Notes under the pieces: model-generated
The model's input: only the letters and a program-made list of their open reading frames with translations
Told to the model about the DNA's origin: nothing
Database searches by the model: none
In this document: piece after piece, positions 44,799-52,931 of the stretch
Layout: each line of letters starts with the position of its first letter
How positions within the stretch are numbered: position 1 is the first letter of the stretch
Program-made: the position numbers and the translations under genes
Source: Lachnospiraceae bacterium
GTDB taxonomy: Bacteria; Bacillota; Clostridia; Lachnospirales; Lachnospiraceae
Reading direction: 5' to 3'
Assembly (NCBI GenBank): GCA_024698075.1
Contig: JAILRP010000061.1
Coordinates: 1 to 64,000 of the forward strand
Length of the DNA stretch: 64,000 nucleotides

Positions 44799-45113
44799 TT
44801 AAGGCTGGCCGTCCTCTCCGGCAGGTTCTGCCCCGGCTTCACCTTCATCATTTTCATTCTCTTCCGTCTGTTCACCCTGTTCGGTCTTTTCGACAACTTC
44901 CCCTTCGTCGTCTACTCTGTCCTCATCAGGCTCCTCTATATGAAAAGAATCAAATACCAGTTTTATCGCGACACCGATCACAAGAAAGACTATGAGTGTC
45001 AGTATCAGGACAACAAGCATATCTTCAAGGCTGTAATGGTTGATGTATGCAACAATGGTGGCAACAGCGCCCGCAAGCAGCATGACGAATGCAGGGATCC
45101 GTTTTGTATTCAT
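44799..45113 (-). CDS. Small membrane protein with acidic tail, between cheD and fliA
   Basis: 104 residues with two membrane helices (FVMLLAGAVATIVAYI and MLVVLILTLIVFLVIGVAI) and a very acidic, probably disordered C-terminus (about 65-104, many Glu and Asp). The ATG overlaps the cheD stop by 4 bases. The position in the chemotaxis operon suggests a motility-linked role, but I know no function. Confidence 0.7.
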   Translation of the reverse strand: MNTKRIPAFVMLLAGAVATIVAYINHYSLEDMLVVLILTLIVFLVIGVAIKLVFDSFHIEEPDEDRVDDEGEVVEKTEQGEQTEENENDEGEAGAEPAGEDGQP

Positions 45114-45595
45114 ATCGTCTTGACTCCCTTGCCAACTGCCTTGATGATATAATCCCCGGTCTCGGGATAGAATTCAACCGTACGTCCGAAGTTGAGCCCG
45201 GTGTCACTTGCAAGGATCGGTATCTTCAGTTCCGCAAGGACTTTCTTGACGGCATCGACGTTACGCTGTCCCACTCCAGTAAGGTCGTTCTTGCTAGAAA
45301 AAGCGAACATCTGGGCGCCGCCTGCTATCTTGGCTACGAGCCTGGTCCTGTTGCCACCTGCCGCTACTATTATCCGAACCAGTTCTTGCGCGCCTGAATC
45401 GGCAAACTTCGGAATGTTCGTATTGTTGGCAAACTGTGTGCTGTCCGGGAGCATTATATGCGCCAGCCCGCCTATTTTCGTTACGGGATCCCTTATCGCG
45501 ATCCCGACGCATGAGCCCAGACCCAGGGTAGTTATGGCATCCGGCGCTTTGCAAAGCTTCAGGTCAGCCATGCCGACCTTAATCATATTACTCAT
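45110..45595 (-). CDS. cheD: Chemoreceptor glutamine deamidase CheD
   Basis: Deamidates specific Gln residues of chemoreceptors and partners with CheC in adaptation. The 161-residue protein has the catalytic Cys29 in LGLGSCVGIAI and His46 in GGLAHIMLP. The Thr of the triad is likely in the KNDLTGVGQRNVDAV region. The length is normal. It follows cheC, its usual neighbour, after a gap containing a 10-base hairpin, and is coupled to the next small gene. Confidence 0.94.
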   Translation of the reverse strand: MSNMIKVGMADLKLCKAPDAITTLGLGSCVGIAIRDPVTKIGGLAHIMLPDSTQFANNTNIPKFADSGAQELVRIIVAAGGNRTRLVAKIAGGAQMFAFSSKNDLTGVGQRNVDAVKKVLAELKIPILASDTGLNFGRTVEFYPETGDYIIKAVGKGVKTI

Positions 45596-45659
45596 CAGTA
45601 TCCTCTATATCCAGCACGTCAGGCGTGCTCTTATTGCTTGTAGACCGGCATAAAGGACG

Positions 45660-45687
45660 TAAAGCGGTCATGGTGCGGACCGCTTTA
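45660..45687 (-). other. Hairpin between cheC and cheD
   Basis: TAAAGCGGTC and GACCGCTTTA form a perfect 10-base stem around an 8-base loop in the 104-base gap between cheC and cheD. No T run follows, so it is more likely an mRNA-processing or stabilising hairpin, or a REP-type palindrome, than a terminator. Confidence 0.5.
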
Positions 45688-45699
45688 TGGCCTATCTTG

Positions 45700-46317
45700 T
45701 CACATTCCGAGAGATGTCAGTATCTTGTCGTAGGATTCAATATCCGGAGCAAGGATGAAATATCCTTCAAGCTTGACATCATCCGTAAATTCCGTCGCGA
45801 TCAGGAGCATCTTGTCTCCAAGTGTTCCGAACTCTATCGCAGGCACGGACAGGATCGCCCCGCACATGTCGATCGAGATATCCGGAGGCGAAGGATAAAT
45901 GTTAAGGTTGGTGAGTGTCGAGAGCGATGACAGGTAAGAGCCCGTGATGATGTTTCCTATCTCTTTGAGCGCTGACAGCTCCATCTCATCAAAGTCGCCC
46001 TCGGGGTTGTCGTTACCGGTTCCCATGAGTCTTGAAACAAGAACCTTGGCGGATGATTTTTCCAGAAGGAACATGATCGAACCGGATATGTCTCCCTCAA
46101 CAACGAGGTATATGCCGGCCATTATCTGTTCCTCGCCGCCCATGGCCTCGCCGACCTCTGAAAAATCAAGCAGATCGACCTTGGGAACATGCATGTCAAC
46201 CTTTGTGCCGAGCATCTGCGCAAGGGCAGTCGTTGCATTTCCGGCACCGATGTTTCCTATCTCGCGGAGTACATCAAAATATACTCCTTCCATATTGTTC
46301 AGATCAACTTTTGCCAT
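45700..46317 (-). CDS. cheC: CheY-phosphate phosphatase CheC
   Basis: 205 residues from ATG 46317, which follows the cheW stop directly. Both active-site repeats of the CheC/CheX/FliY phosphatase family are present: REIGNIGAGNATTAL leading to HVPKVDL, and KEIGNIITGSYLSSL leading to YPSPPDI, each with the Glu-x-x-Asn pair. It should dephosphorylate CheY-P and bind CheD. An open frame extends upstream to 46380 inside cheW, but that extension lacks family sequence. Confidence 0.93.
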   Translation of the reverse strand: MAKVDLNNMEGVYFDVLREIGNIGAGNATTALAQMLGTKVDMHVPKVDLLDFSEVGEAMGGEEQIMAGIYLVVEGDISGSIMFLLEKSSAKVLVSRLMGTGNDNPEGDFDEMELSALKEIGNIITGSYLSSLSTLTNLNIYPSPPDISIDMCGAILSVPAIEFGTLGDKMLLIATEFTDDVKLEGYFILAPDIESYDKILTSLGM

Positions 46318-46318
46318 A

Positions 46319-46780
46319 TCATGAATTGTCCTTGTCGCTGATAACAGTATTAAGGTCAAGAAGTGAGATGAGGGTATCACCGTTCTTGCCTATTCCGTTT
46401 ATGTAAGTGTCGTCGACCTTGCTGTCGCGTATGACCTCGTCGATCGACCGCTCATCAAGGGTAACGACCTCTTTGACTTCGTCCACGATAAGTCCGATAG
46501 AGGCATTGCTCTCGAACTTAACGATTATTATCCTGGTCTTGTTCGTATATTCGTCTGCTTCAAGACCCATCTTAAGGCGCAGGCTCATTACGGGAACTAC
46601 CTCGCCTCGGATATTGATTACGCCCGCAAAATAAGGCTGTACGTGGGGCACCCTCGTGATGCTCTGCATCCTGACGATATTGTCGATGAAGCTTATGTCG
46701 ATACCGTACTGTTCCTCACCGATCTTGATAACGATATACTGAATGGTATCATATTCTCTCGCTATATTTAACGCATCCAT
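46319..46780 (-). CDS. cheW: Chemotaxis coupling protein CheW
   Basis: A 153-residue adaptor that links CheA to chemoreceptors. It is a single CheW-like beta-barrel: IKIGEEQYGIDISFIDNIVR, RVPHVQPYFAGVINIRGEVV, PVMSLRLKMGL and IIVKFESNASIGLIVDEVKE. It lies between cheA (11 bases) and cheC (1 base), within the chemotaxis operon. Confidence 0.95.
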   Translation of the reverse strand: MDALNIAREYDTIQYIVIKIGEEQYGIDISFIDNIVRMQSITRVPHVQPYFAGVINIRGEVVPVMSLRLKMGLEADEYTNKTRIIIVKFESNASIGLIVDEVKEVVTLDERSIDEVIRDSKVDDTYINGIGKNGDTLISLLDLNTVISDKDNS

Positions 46781-46791
46781 CTTCTCTCCTC

Positions 46792-48921
46792 CTATATCAG
46801 AACGTTAGCATCAAGTATCAGGGCAACTTCGCCGTCGCCGAGTATCGTGGCACCCGAAATCAGGCGGCTGGTGCAGTTGATATACTTGCCGAGTGACTTG
46901 ATGACGATCTCCTGCTGTCCGATAAGCTCATCAACAACAAGGCCTGCGAGCTGATCGCCCTTCTTGACGATGATGACGACCATGTTGGCATTGGCATCCC
47001 TGCCGCTTTCAACACCGAGCACCTCGTTGAGCCTGATGATCGGAATGACCGTATCGCGGAGATTGATGACTTCCCTGTTCTCAACATATTTGATATCCTC
47101 TTCGGCAACATCTTCTATCGTCTGTATGCTTCCGAGTGAGATCGCATATTTCTCGCCTCCGACTACTACCATGAGAGCCTGGATGATGGCGAGCGTGAGC
47201 GGCAGGCGTATGGTCCATGTGCTTCCCTCTCCGAGCTTTGTCTTGACGGAAACATCACCGCCGAGAGCTCCGATCTTGGATCTTACGACATCAAGTCCGA
47301 CACCTCTTCCGGATACATCCGATACGACCTTTGCGGTCGAGAAGCTCGGCAGGAACAGAAGGTCTATGATATCCTTCTCGCTCATGGTCTCGCCCTGTTC
47401 GGGTGTGATCGTTCCGCGCTCTATCGCTTTTTTCTTAACGGCTTCGGTATCGATTCCGTTACCGTCATCCCTTACTTCAATCACAACGTTGTTACCGTCC
47501 TGATATGCATCGAGGAATATCTGTCCGACTTCGCTCTTGCCTCTCTCGCGGCGGACCTCAAGGCTTTCAAGTCCGTGGTCTGCACTGTTTCGAAGAAGAT
47601 GCATCAGAGGATCTCCGATCTCGTCAACAACGGTACGGTCGAGCTCTGTCTCCTCACCCGTCATATGAAGTTCCATCTGCTTGTTAAGCTTCTTGGAAAG
47701 ATCCCTGATCATGCGGGGGAACTTATTGACAACACTCTCGATGGGCACCATTCGAACCTTCATGACCGACTCGTGAAGGTTGGTCGTAACGCTCTCGAGG
47801 TATTCTATCTGCTCATTGAATCCCGAATGCGAATTCTCGCTCGTCGCAAAGCTCACGAGAGAGTTCTTGGCGATGATCAGCTCGCTCACGAGGTTCATGA
47901 GAACATCGAGCTTTTCGATATCGACACGGACCGTGCGGTTGACTGCCGGCTTGTTCGAAGCGCCCTTCTTGGAATCGCTCTTCGTCTCTTTAGCGGCAGG
48001 TGCAGGCGCTGCTGATGTTGCAGCGGGTGTCGCTGCGGGAGCCGTGCTCTCGGGTGCGGGCTCGGCTGCGGGAGCTTCCTCTTCCTCTTCGTCTTCTTCT
48101 TTGGCGATCTTCGCCTTGTCCATATCTATGACATCACCTAATACGTGGTCAATCTCGGAAACGCTCAGGATGGCTTCCTTGACCTTGTCGATAGGTGAAT
48201 CGGTCACGAAATACAGTGAGAAATCAAAATCAAACTTCTCATCTTCTATATCCTGCACGGAAGGCTCAGAGATGATGACCTCACCGAGCTCCTCAAGTGC
48301 CTTGAACACGAGGAATGCGCGGGCTGCCTTAAGTATGCAGGTTTCCTGGATAAATACCGTGAACCCGTAGACTTTGGAATTGTTCTTTATGGCCTCGGCA
48401 ATGACATGCTGTTCAGGCTCATGAAGCACGATGTCGTTCCACTTGCCGCCATCCGCGCTTCCGCCTTCGGCTGCCGCGCCCTCAGGAGCCTTCTCTTCGG
48501 CCGGCTTTTCGGCCTCGGGAGCTGCTGCTCCTGCCGAATCCCCGTTGAGGATCGCCTGAAGCGCATTGATGATGGGCGCATTGTCATTCGTGCCTTCATC
48601 CTGATTTTCGGAGATGTTCTCCCTGTACTCCTCAAGAGCATCAAGTGCCTGGAACAGGATATCGACCATGTGCCCGTCTACTTTGATCTTGCCGTTGCGG
48701 ACCTCGGAGAAGACATTCTCCATGTCATGGGTGAGGTTCTGCATCCTCTTGTAGCCCATTGTTCCGGCCATACCCTTGAGTGAATGCGCCGCACGGAAGA
48801 TCTCATTAATGGTATCTTCGTTCTCGGGCTCATTCTCGAGGATCATCAGCTGGTCCGAAAGAGTCTGTAAATGTTCGTTTGTTTCATCGAGGAAAATTCC
48901 AAGATATTGGCTTACATCCAT
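46792..48921 (-). CDS. cheA: Chemotaxis histidine kinase CheA
   Basis: A 709-residue kinase that phosphorylates CheY and CheB. The P1 Hpt domain holds the phosphoacceptor His46 in RAAHSLKGMAGT. A P2 domain (about 185-265) binds CheY/CheB, framed by Ala/Glu/Pro-rich linkers. The P3 dimerisation helices run about 330-395. The P4 ATPase shows the N box DEIGDPLMHLLRNSADHGLE, DDGNGIDTEAV and GRGVGLDVV. P5 is a CheW-like domain at the C-terminus. All kinase boxes are intact. It is separated from cheB by 2 bases and from cheW by 11. Confidence 0.97.
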   Translation of the reverse strand: MDVSQYLGIFLDETNEHLQTLSDQLMILENEPENEDTINEIFRAAHSLKGMAGTMGYKRMQNLTHDMENVFSEVRNGKIKVDGHMVDILFQALDALEEYRENISENQDEGTNDNAPIINALQAILNGDSAGAAAPEAEKPAEEKAPEGAAAEGGSADGGKWNDIVLHEPEQHVIAEAIKNNSKVYGFTVFIQETCILKAARAFLVFKALEELGEVIISEPSVQDIEDEKFDFDFSLYFVTDSPIDKVKEAILSVSEIDHVLGDVIDMDKAKIAKEEDEEEEEAPAAEPAPESTAPAATPAATSAAPAPAAKETKSDSKKGASNKPAVNRTVRVDIEKLDVLMNLVSELIIAKNSLVSFATSENSHSGFNEQIEYLESVTTNLHESVMKVRMVPIESVVNKFPRMIRDLSKKLNKQMELHMTGEETELDRTVVDEIGDPLMHLLRNSADHGLESLEVRRERGKSEVGQIFLDAYQDGNNVVIEVRDDGNGIDTEAVKKKAIERGTITPEQGETMSEKDIIDLLFLPSFSTAKVVSDVSGRGVGLDVVRSKIGALGGDVSVKTKLGEGSTWTIRLPLTLAIIQALMVVVGGEKYAISLGSIQTIEDVAEEDIKYVENREVINLRDTVIPIIRLNEVLGVESGRDANANMVVIIVKKGDQLAGLVVDELIGQQEIVIKSLGKYINCTSRLISGATILGDGEVALILDANVLI

Positions 48922-48923
48922 AA

Positions 48924-50102
48924 TTAACGTACCCCCACGTTCCTAATAATCTGTCCCGCGATATCGCGGAGCGGTACCACTTCACTGACCAGTCCCGTCA
49001 TGGCTATGGCTTTGGGCATTCCATACACCGTTGAAGTGTCCTGGTCCTGAGCAATGATGTATGTCTGTTTCTTCAGGTCGAGATTTTTGATCCCTGCGGT
49101 CCCGTCCGCACCCATTCCGGTAAGGACGACGCAGATGACCTCGTCAAATCCGCTGTCTATGAGCGATTCGTACATATAATTGGCGCACGGCTTGACCCCC
49201 TCCCTCGTCGGTTCGTCGGAGTACTTGATGTAATGTGAACTCCCACGCCTCTCGACTTTCATGTGCTTACCGCCCGGGGCGATATAGACATGTCCGGGGA
49301 CAATCGCTTCTCCGTTCTCGGCCTCACTGACCGCGATCTTCGAAATCTCATTGAGCCTTACCGCAAGCGATGCCGTAAATCCCTGGGGCATATGCTGTAC
49401 GAGCAGCACCGGTACCGAAAGGTCAGCCGGAAGATAAGGGATGACATCCTGCAGTGCCCTCGGTCCGCCTGTGGAGCTGGCGATCGCGACTATCCGCTTT
49501 CTGCCTCTGTGTTCAACGGTCCGGAGCCTGATGCCGGCCGGCGCCTCATGTTTTGGAGCCTCATGCTTAGGAACTGCGGCCGTCCTGGCACTCGACAGCT
49601 GTTCCGCGGTCGTATGGATGTTGACATCAAAACGCTTTGTAAAAGTATGTGCCCTGTCCCCTGACTTGGAGGCGGCCACTGCTCCGCCGAATCTCGGCAT
49701 CGGGGCGGTCGCGACAACGTACAGATGGTCCAGAAAGCGTTTTGAGAACGATTCAACCCTCGCGTTTGCCACATTCTCGGGCTTCTTGATAAAATCAATG
49801 GCTCCGAGGGACAGTGCGTCGATCGTCTCCCTTGCCCCTTCGGCAGTGGTAGTGCTCGCCATGAGCACCCTCGCGCTCACGCGCGACCTCTGCATCTCCT
49901 CTAAGAGCTGGAGTCCGGTCATCCTCGGCATGTATACATCGAGGACGACTGCATCATACTCGTTCTGGCATATGAACTTGAAGCCTTCAGCGCCGTCGGT
50001 TGCGGTATTTGCAACCTCAAACCTGTCGTCGGAATTGATTATATCACAAAACACCCTTCTCATGAGTGCAGAGTCATCGACGATTAGTATTTTTTTCTTC
50101 AT
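48924..50102 (-). CDS. cheB: Chemoreceptor methylesterase/response regulator CheB
   Basis: Removes methyl groups from receptors and deamidates them. The 392-residue protein has an N-terminal receiver (ILIVDDSALMRRVFCDIINS, VVLDVYMPRMTGLQLLEEM with the phosphoacceptor Asp). A linker (about 130-205) leads to the esterase domain with Ser in AIASSTGGPRALQDV, His in LVQHMPQGFT and Asp in TGMGADGTAG. No CheR gene is seen in the window. The gene lies between the PilZ gene and cheA. Confidence 0.95.
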   Translation of the reverse strand: MKKKILIVDDSALMRRVFCDIINSDDRFEVANTATDGAEGFKFICQNEYDAVVLDVYMPRMTGLQLLEEMQRSRVSARVLMASTTTAEGARETIDALSLGAIDFIKKPENVANARVESFSKRFLDHLYVVATAPMPRFGGAVAASKSGDRAHTFTKRFDVNIHTTAEQLSSARTAAVPKHEAPKHEAPAGIRLRTVEHRGRKRIVAIASSTGGPRALQDVIPYLPADLSVPVLLVQHMPQGFTASLAVRLNEISKIAVSEAENGEAIVPGHVYIAPGGKHMKVERRGSSHYIKYSDEPTREGVKPCANYMYESLIDSGFDEVICVVLTGMGADGTAGIKNLDLKKQTYIIAQDQDTSTVYGMPKAIAMTGLVSEVVPLRDIAGQIIRNVGVR

Positions 50103-50135
50103 TTTTGTTATTTTTCCTCTTTAAAATGACGCTTT

Positions 50136-50864
50136 TCAGAACGTTCCGCGTTCACGGTGACGCTTTTTGCGCTCTTCCTCAAATATATACTTGATGATGC
50201 TCTCCCTGTCGTCGTTGACTATGTTGACGAACTGGATCCTGTTCTCGTAGGAATCCTCCCTGTTTTCCATGGGGGCTGATCTGAGCACTTTGCCCACGAG
50301 CTTATATTCGGTTATCGAGCCGTTGACAAAGAGCGAGAAAACGAATCTTATGAGTGAGCCTTCCGTATACTGGACTTTTGAGATGAACCTGGCGCCGCCG
50401 CCGCTGATGTCGACCATGGTGCCGTTGTCAAATGTCAGGTCCGTATCAAGGAACTGCACCTGCTCAGTCCCGGAAAGCCCTGTATTTTCGTCTATCGCCT
50501 TGCTCTTCATGTCGAGCACGGTGCTGAGTCGGTAGTATTCCCTTCTCTGGTATTTCTGCAGCTCCGTCTCAAGCTCCATCGACAGGACGAAAAGATTATT
50601 GCTCTTATATCTTTCAACCACCCTTGCGAGGCACTGGTACAGACCGTTGGGAGTGTAAAAGCACAGACTGTATTCGGCATCAACGGGAAGAAGGACGATC
50701 TTGCTCTGTTCCATCGGCATCGCGATCTTGATTATATCTTCGCTCTCGATGTCATACAGCTCGCTGCGGTAAGTCTTTCTCGTTATCTCACCGAGCTCTC
50801 CCGTCGTCTTCTTTATCGATTCTATCTCTATCTTGTTTCCTATCTGAACATATTTTGAAATCAT
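50136..50864 (-). CDS. PilZ-domain flagellar brake protein (YcgR/DgrA type)
   Basis: 242 residues with an N-terminal YcgR-like domain (about 1-100) and a C-terminal PilZ domain. The cyclic di-GMP motifs are present: RREYYRLSTVLD near 108 and VDISGGGARFIS near 155. When bound to c-di-GMP such proteins slow the flagellar motor. The gene follows flhG after 10 bases in the export/motor operon, and a diguanylate cyclase is encoded at 15895-17187, so a complete signal-to-motor path is present. Confidence 0.88.
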   Translation of the reverse strand: MISKYVQIGNKIEIESIKKTTGELGEITRKTYRSELYDIESEDIIKIAMPMEQSKIVLLPVDAEYSLCFYTPNGLYQCLARVVERYKSNNLFVLSMELETELQKYQRREYYRLSTVLDMKSKAIDENTGLSGTEQVQFLDTDLTFDNGTMVDISGGGARFISKVQYTEGSLIRFVFSLFVNGSITEYKLVGKVLRSAPMENREDSYENRIQFVNIVNDDRESIIKYIFEEERKKRHRERGTF

Positions 50865-50874
50865 AGCCTGTGAA

Positions 50875-51747
50875 TTACCTCCCTCTGATCATTGATGCGA
50901 AAAATCCCGACATCCCCCGTTTATGATATACCGGAACCGTGGCGTTCGTCTCAAGTGCGGTCGCCAGGTCCGTAAATGCCTGTGCGCTCTTTGCGTTCGG
51001 ATTCTGTATCGAGATCGGCATCTGCTGCATGACAGCTTTTACGAGCTCATGATCCTCGGGGATAACGCCTATGAGGCAGAGCGGTATCTTGAGGTATCTG
51101 TTGACGACCGCGTTCAGCTTCGAGTACAGCTGCCTGCCCTCCTCAAAGCTTCCCACTTTGTTCGCGACAACCTTGATGGCGGTATTTTCGCGGTCAAATC
51201 CCGGATGACGTCCCAGAGCCTTTAAGAGCGAATATGAATCCGTTATCGAGGTCGGCTCGGGTGTCGTGACGAGCAGTATCTCTCCGCTCGCGACCAAGAA
51301 CTCGAGAACCGCATCGCTTATGCCCGCCCCCGTATCTATTATTATAACATCGGCCAGAAGGTCGAGCTCGGCCAGATTCTGGATCAGGTAATCGATATAG
51401 TCCCTTCCGAGATTGGAAAGGCTCGCGATCCCCGAACCGCCCGAAATGAACCCGATGTCCATCGGCCCCATCGTGATTATCTCACGGATGTTCTTACCGT
51501 GGTATATAAGGTCTGCGAGGTTGTTCTTCGGGATCGCCCCGAACATGACCTCGATGTTTGCCATGCCGAAATCCGCGTCAAAGATGATGACTTTCTTCCC
51601 GAGGCGGCGGAACTGCACGGCAAGATTAATGGAAACGTTTGATTTTCCGACCCCGCCCTTTCCGCTCGTGACGGTGATGACCCTTGCTGCCGGACGGGAG
51701 ATGGCGCTCTGTTTTATTATGTTGCGGAGTCCTTCTGCCTGATCCAT
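50875..51747 (-). CDS. flhG: MinD-like ATPase FlhG (YlxH)
   Basis: A 290-residue ParA/MinD-family ATPase that sets flagellar number and placement by acting on FlhF. The deviant Walker A is TSGKGGVGKSNVSINL (near residue 25). IFDADFGMANIEVMFG and VIIIDTGAGISDAV follow. The start MDQAEGLRN fits the FlhF-activating N-terminal DQAxxLR motif. The ATG at 51747 overlaps the flhF stop (TGATG), with AGGAGG in the flhF tail; the longer frame upstream lies within flhF and is not used. Confidence 0.93.
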   Translation of the reverse strand: MDQAEGLRNIIKQSAISRPAARVITVTSGKGGVGKSNVSINLAVQFRRLGKKVIIFDADFGMANIEVMFGAIPKNNLADLIYHGKNIREIITMGPMDIGFISGGSGIASLSNLGRDYIDYLIQNLAELDLLADVIIIDTGAGISDAVLEFLVASGEILLVTTPEPTSITDSYSLLKALGRHPGFDRENTAIKVVANKVGSFEEGRQLYSKLNAVVNRYLKIPLCLIGVIPEDHELVKAVMQQMPISIQNPNAKSAQAFTDLATALETNATVPVYHKRGMSGFFASMIRGR

Positions 51748-52931
51748 CACTTGCCTCCTAAGAGCTGCTTTACGGTCGACTGCGGCGAGAACACCTCTAT
51801 GTCGTCGGGAACGTTCTGCCCGCATGTGACATAGGACATCGATGCGCCCGTGTACATGCACAGGTTGAACAAATTGCCGAGCGTCGTGGTCTCGTCAAGC
51901 TTCGTAAAGATCAGCTTGTAATCGGTGAACTCGGAATAAGCGTCGGCGATCGCGAGAAGATCCCTGTATTTGGTCGTCGCACTCACGACAAGGTAGGTAT
52001 CCTTGTCGACCGAATCATCGATGCAGCGGAGGAAGTGCGCCATCGAATCCTTCTGCTCCGCATTATGCTGCGAGTGGCCCGCCGTATCCACGAGCACATA
52101 GTCGTAATCCTTGTATTCGCTGATCGCCGCCGTCATCTCCTCCTCGGTATAGATGACGCGGAACGGAACGTTCAGTATGCTTGCATAGGTGCGCAGCTGC
52201 TCGGCCGCCGCGATCCTGTATGTGTCGGTCGTAAGGAGCACTATCTTCTTCTTGTGGTTGACGCTCAGCTGCGATGCGATCTTTGCGATCGTGGTCGTCT
52301 TGCCCACACCGGTCGGACCGATGAAAAATATCACCCTCTGCCTTTCGATGCCGAGCGGGATAGTTACCGGCTGCCCGAACTTTAAGATCATCTTCTGGTA
52401 TATGTTCCCAAGCAGAAAATCCACGCTGGCCTTGGGCGTATTGATCTTTCCTATCTCGTCGAGGAGCTCGTTCGTATACTTCTCGGCCACCTCATTGTCG
52501 ATGAGCGTATTGTATATGAGCTTCAGGAAGGCTATCGAGGAATCCTCGCTGTCCTCCATGGAAAAATCATCCGGCTCCGGATTTTTGGTGAGCTGCTTTT
52601 CGATTAGCGACTGAAGGCTGTCAAGGCGCTGCTCGATGACTTTCTCACTCTTCTTCTCACGCACCGGCGGCTCCTCATCTGCCGGAGGCTCCGGAAAAGA
52701 AGGCTTGCTCATTACCGTCTGCTTCGCGAGCATTGAAAAAGGATTGGCGGGACGCTCGGATTCTTCCTCCATTCCGACGGTAACCTCGACCACCGGCTTT
52801 TTGAGGAATGAAAGCGGCCCCTTCTTCTTGACGCTGCGCGTGCTCATGATGACGACATTCTCGCCCATCTCCTTCTTGGCGAGCGATACCGCCTCCGCTT
52901 CGGTTTTTGCCTGGAATTTCTTGATTATCAT
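51747..52931 (-). CDS. flhF: SRP-type GTPase FlhF
   Basis: A 394-residue flagellar placement GTPase of the SRP family. The N-terminal B domain starts MIIKKFQAKTEAEAVSLAKK. The G domain has GPTGVGKTTTIAKIA, DTYRIAAAEQLRTYA, LVDTAGHSQHN and FTKLDETTTLGN. The C-terminal helix ends QLLGGK. The length is usual. It starts directly after the flhA stop and overlaps flhG by one base, so the FlhF-FlhG pair is translationally coupled. Confidence 0.95.
   Translation of the reverse strand: MIIKKFQAKTEAEAVSLAKKEMGENVVIMSTRSVKKKGPLSFLKKPVVEVTVGMEEESERPANPFSMLAKQTVMSKPSFPEPPADEEPPVREKKSEKVIEQRLDSLQSLIEKQLTKNPEPDDFSMEDSEDSSIAFLKLIYNTLIDNEVAEKYTNELLDEIGKINTPKASVDFLLGNIYQKMILKFGQPVTIPLGIERQRVIFFIGPTGVGKTTTIAKIASQLSVNHKKKIVLLTTDTYRIAAAEQLRTYASILNVPFRVIYTEEEMTAAISEYKDYDYVLVDTAGHSQHNAEQKDSMAHFLRCIDDSVDKDTYLVVSATTKYRDLLAIADAYSEFTDYKLIFTKLDETTTLGNLFNLCMYTGASMSYVTCGQNVPDDIEVFSPQSTVKQLLGGK

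Noticed and set aside
51748..51861. N-terminal extension of FlhG
   Set aside because: It lies in a second frame within flhF; the coupled ATG with AGGAGG at 51747 gives the conserved FlhG start.
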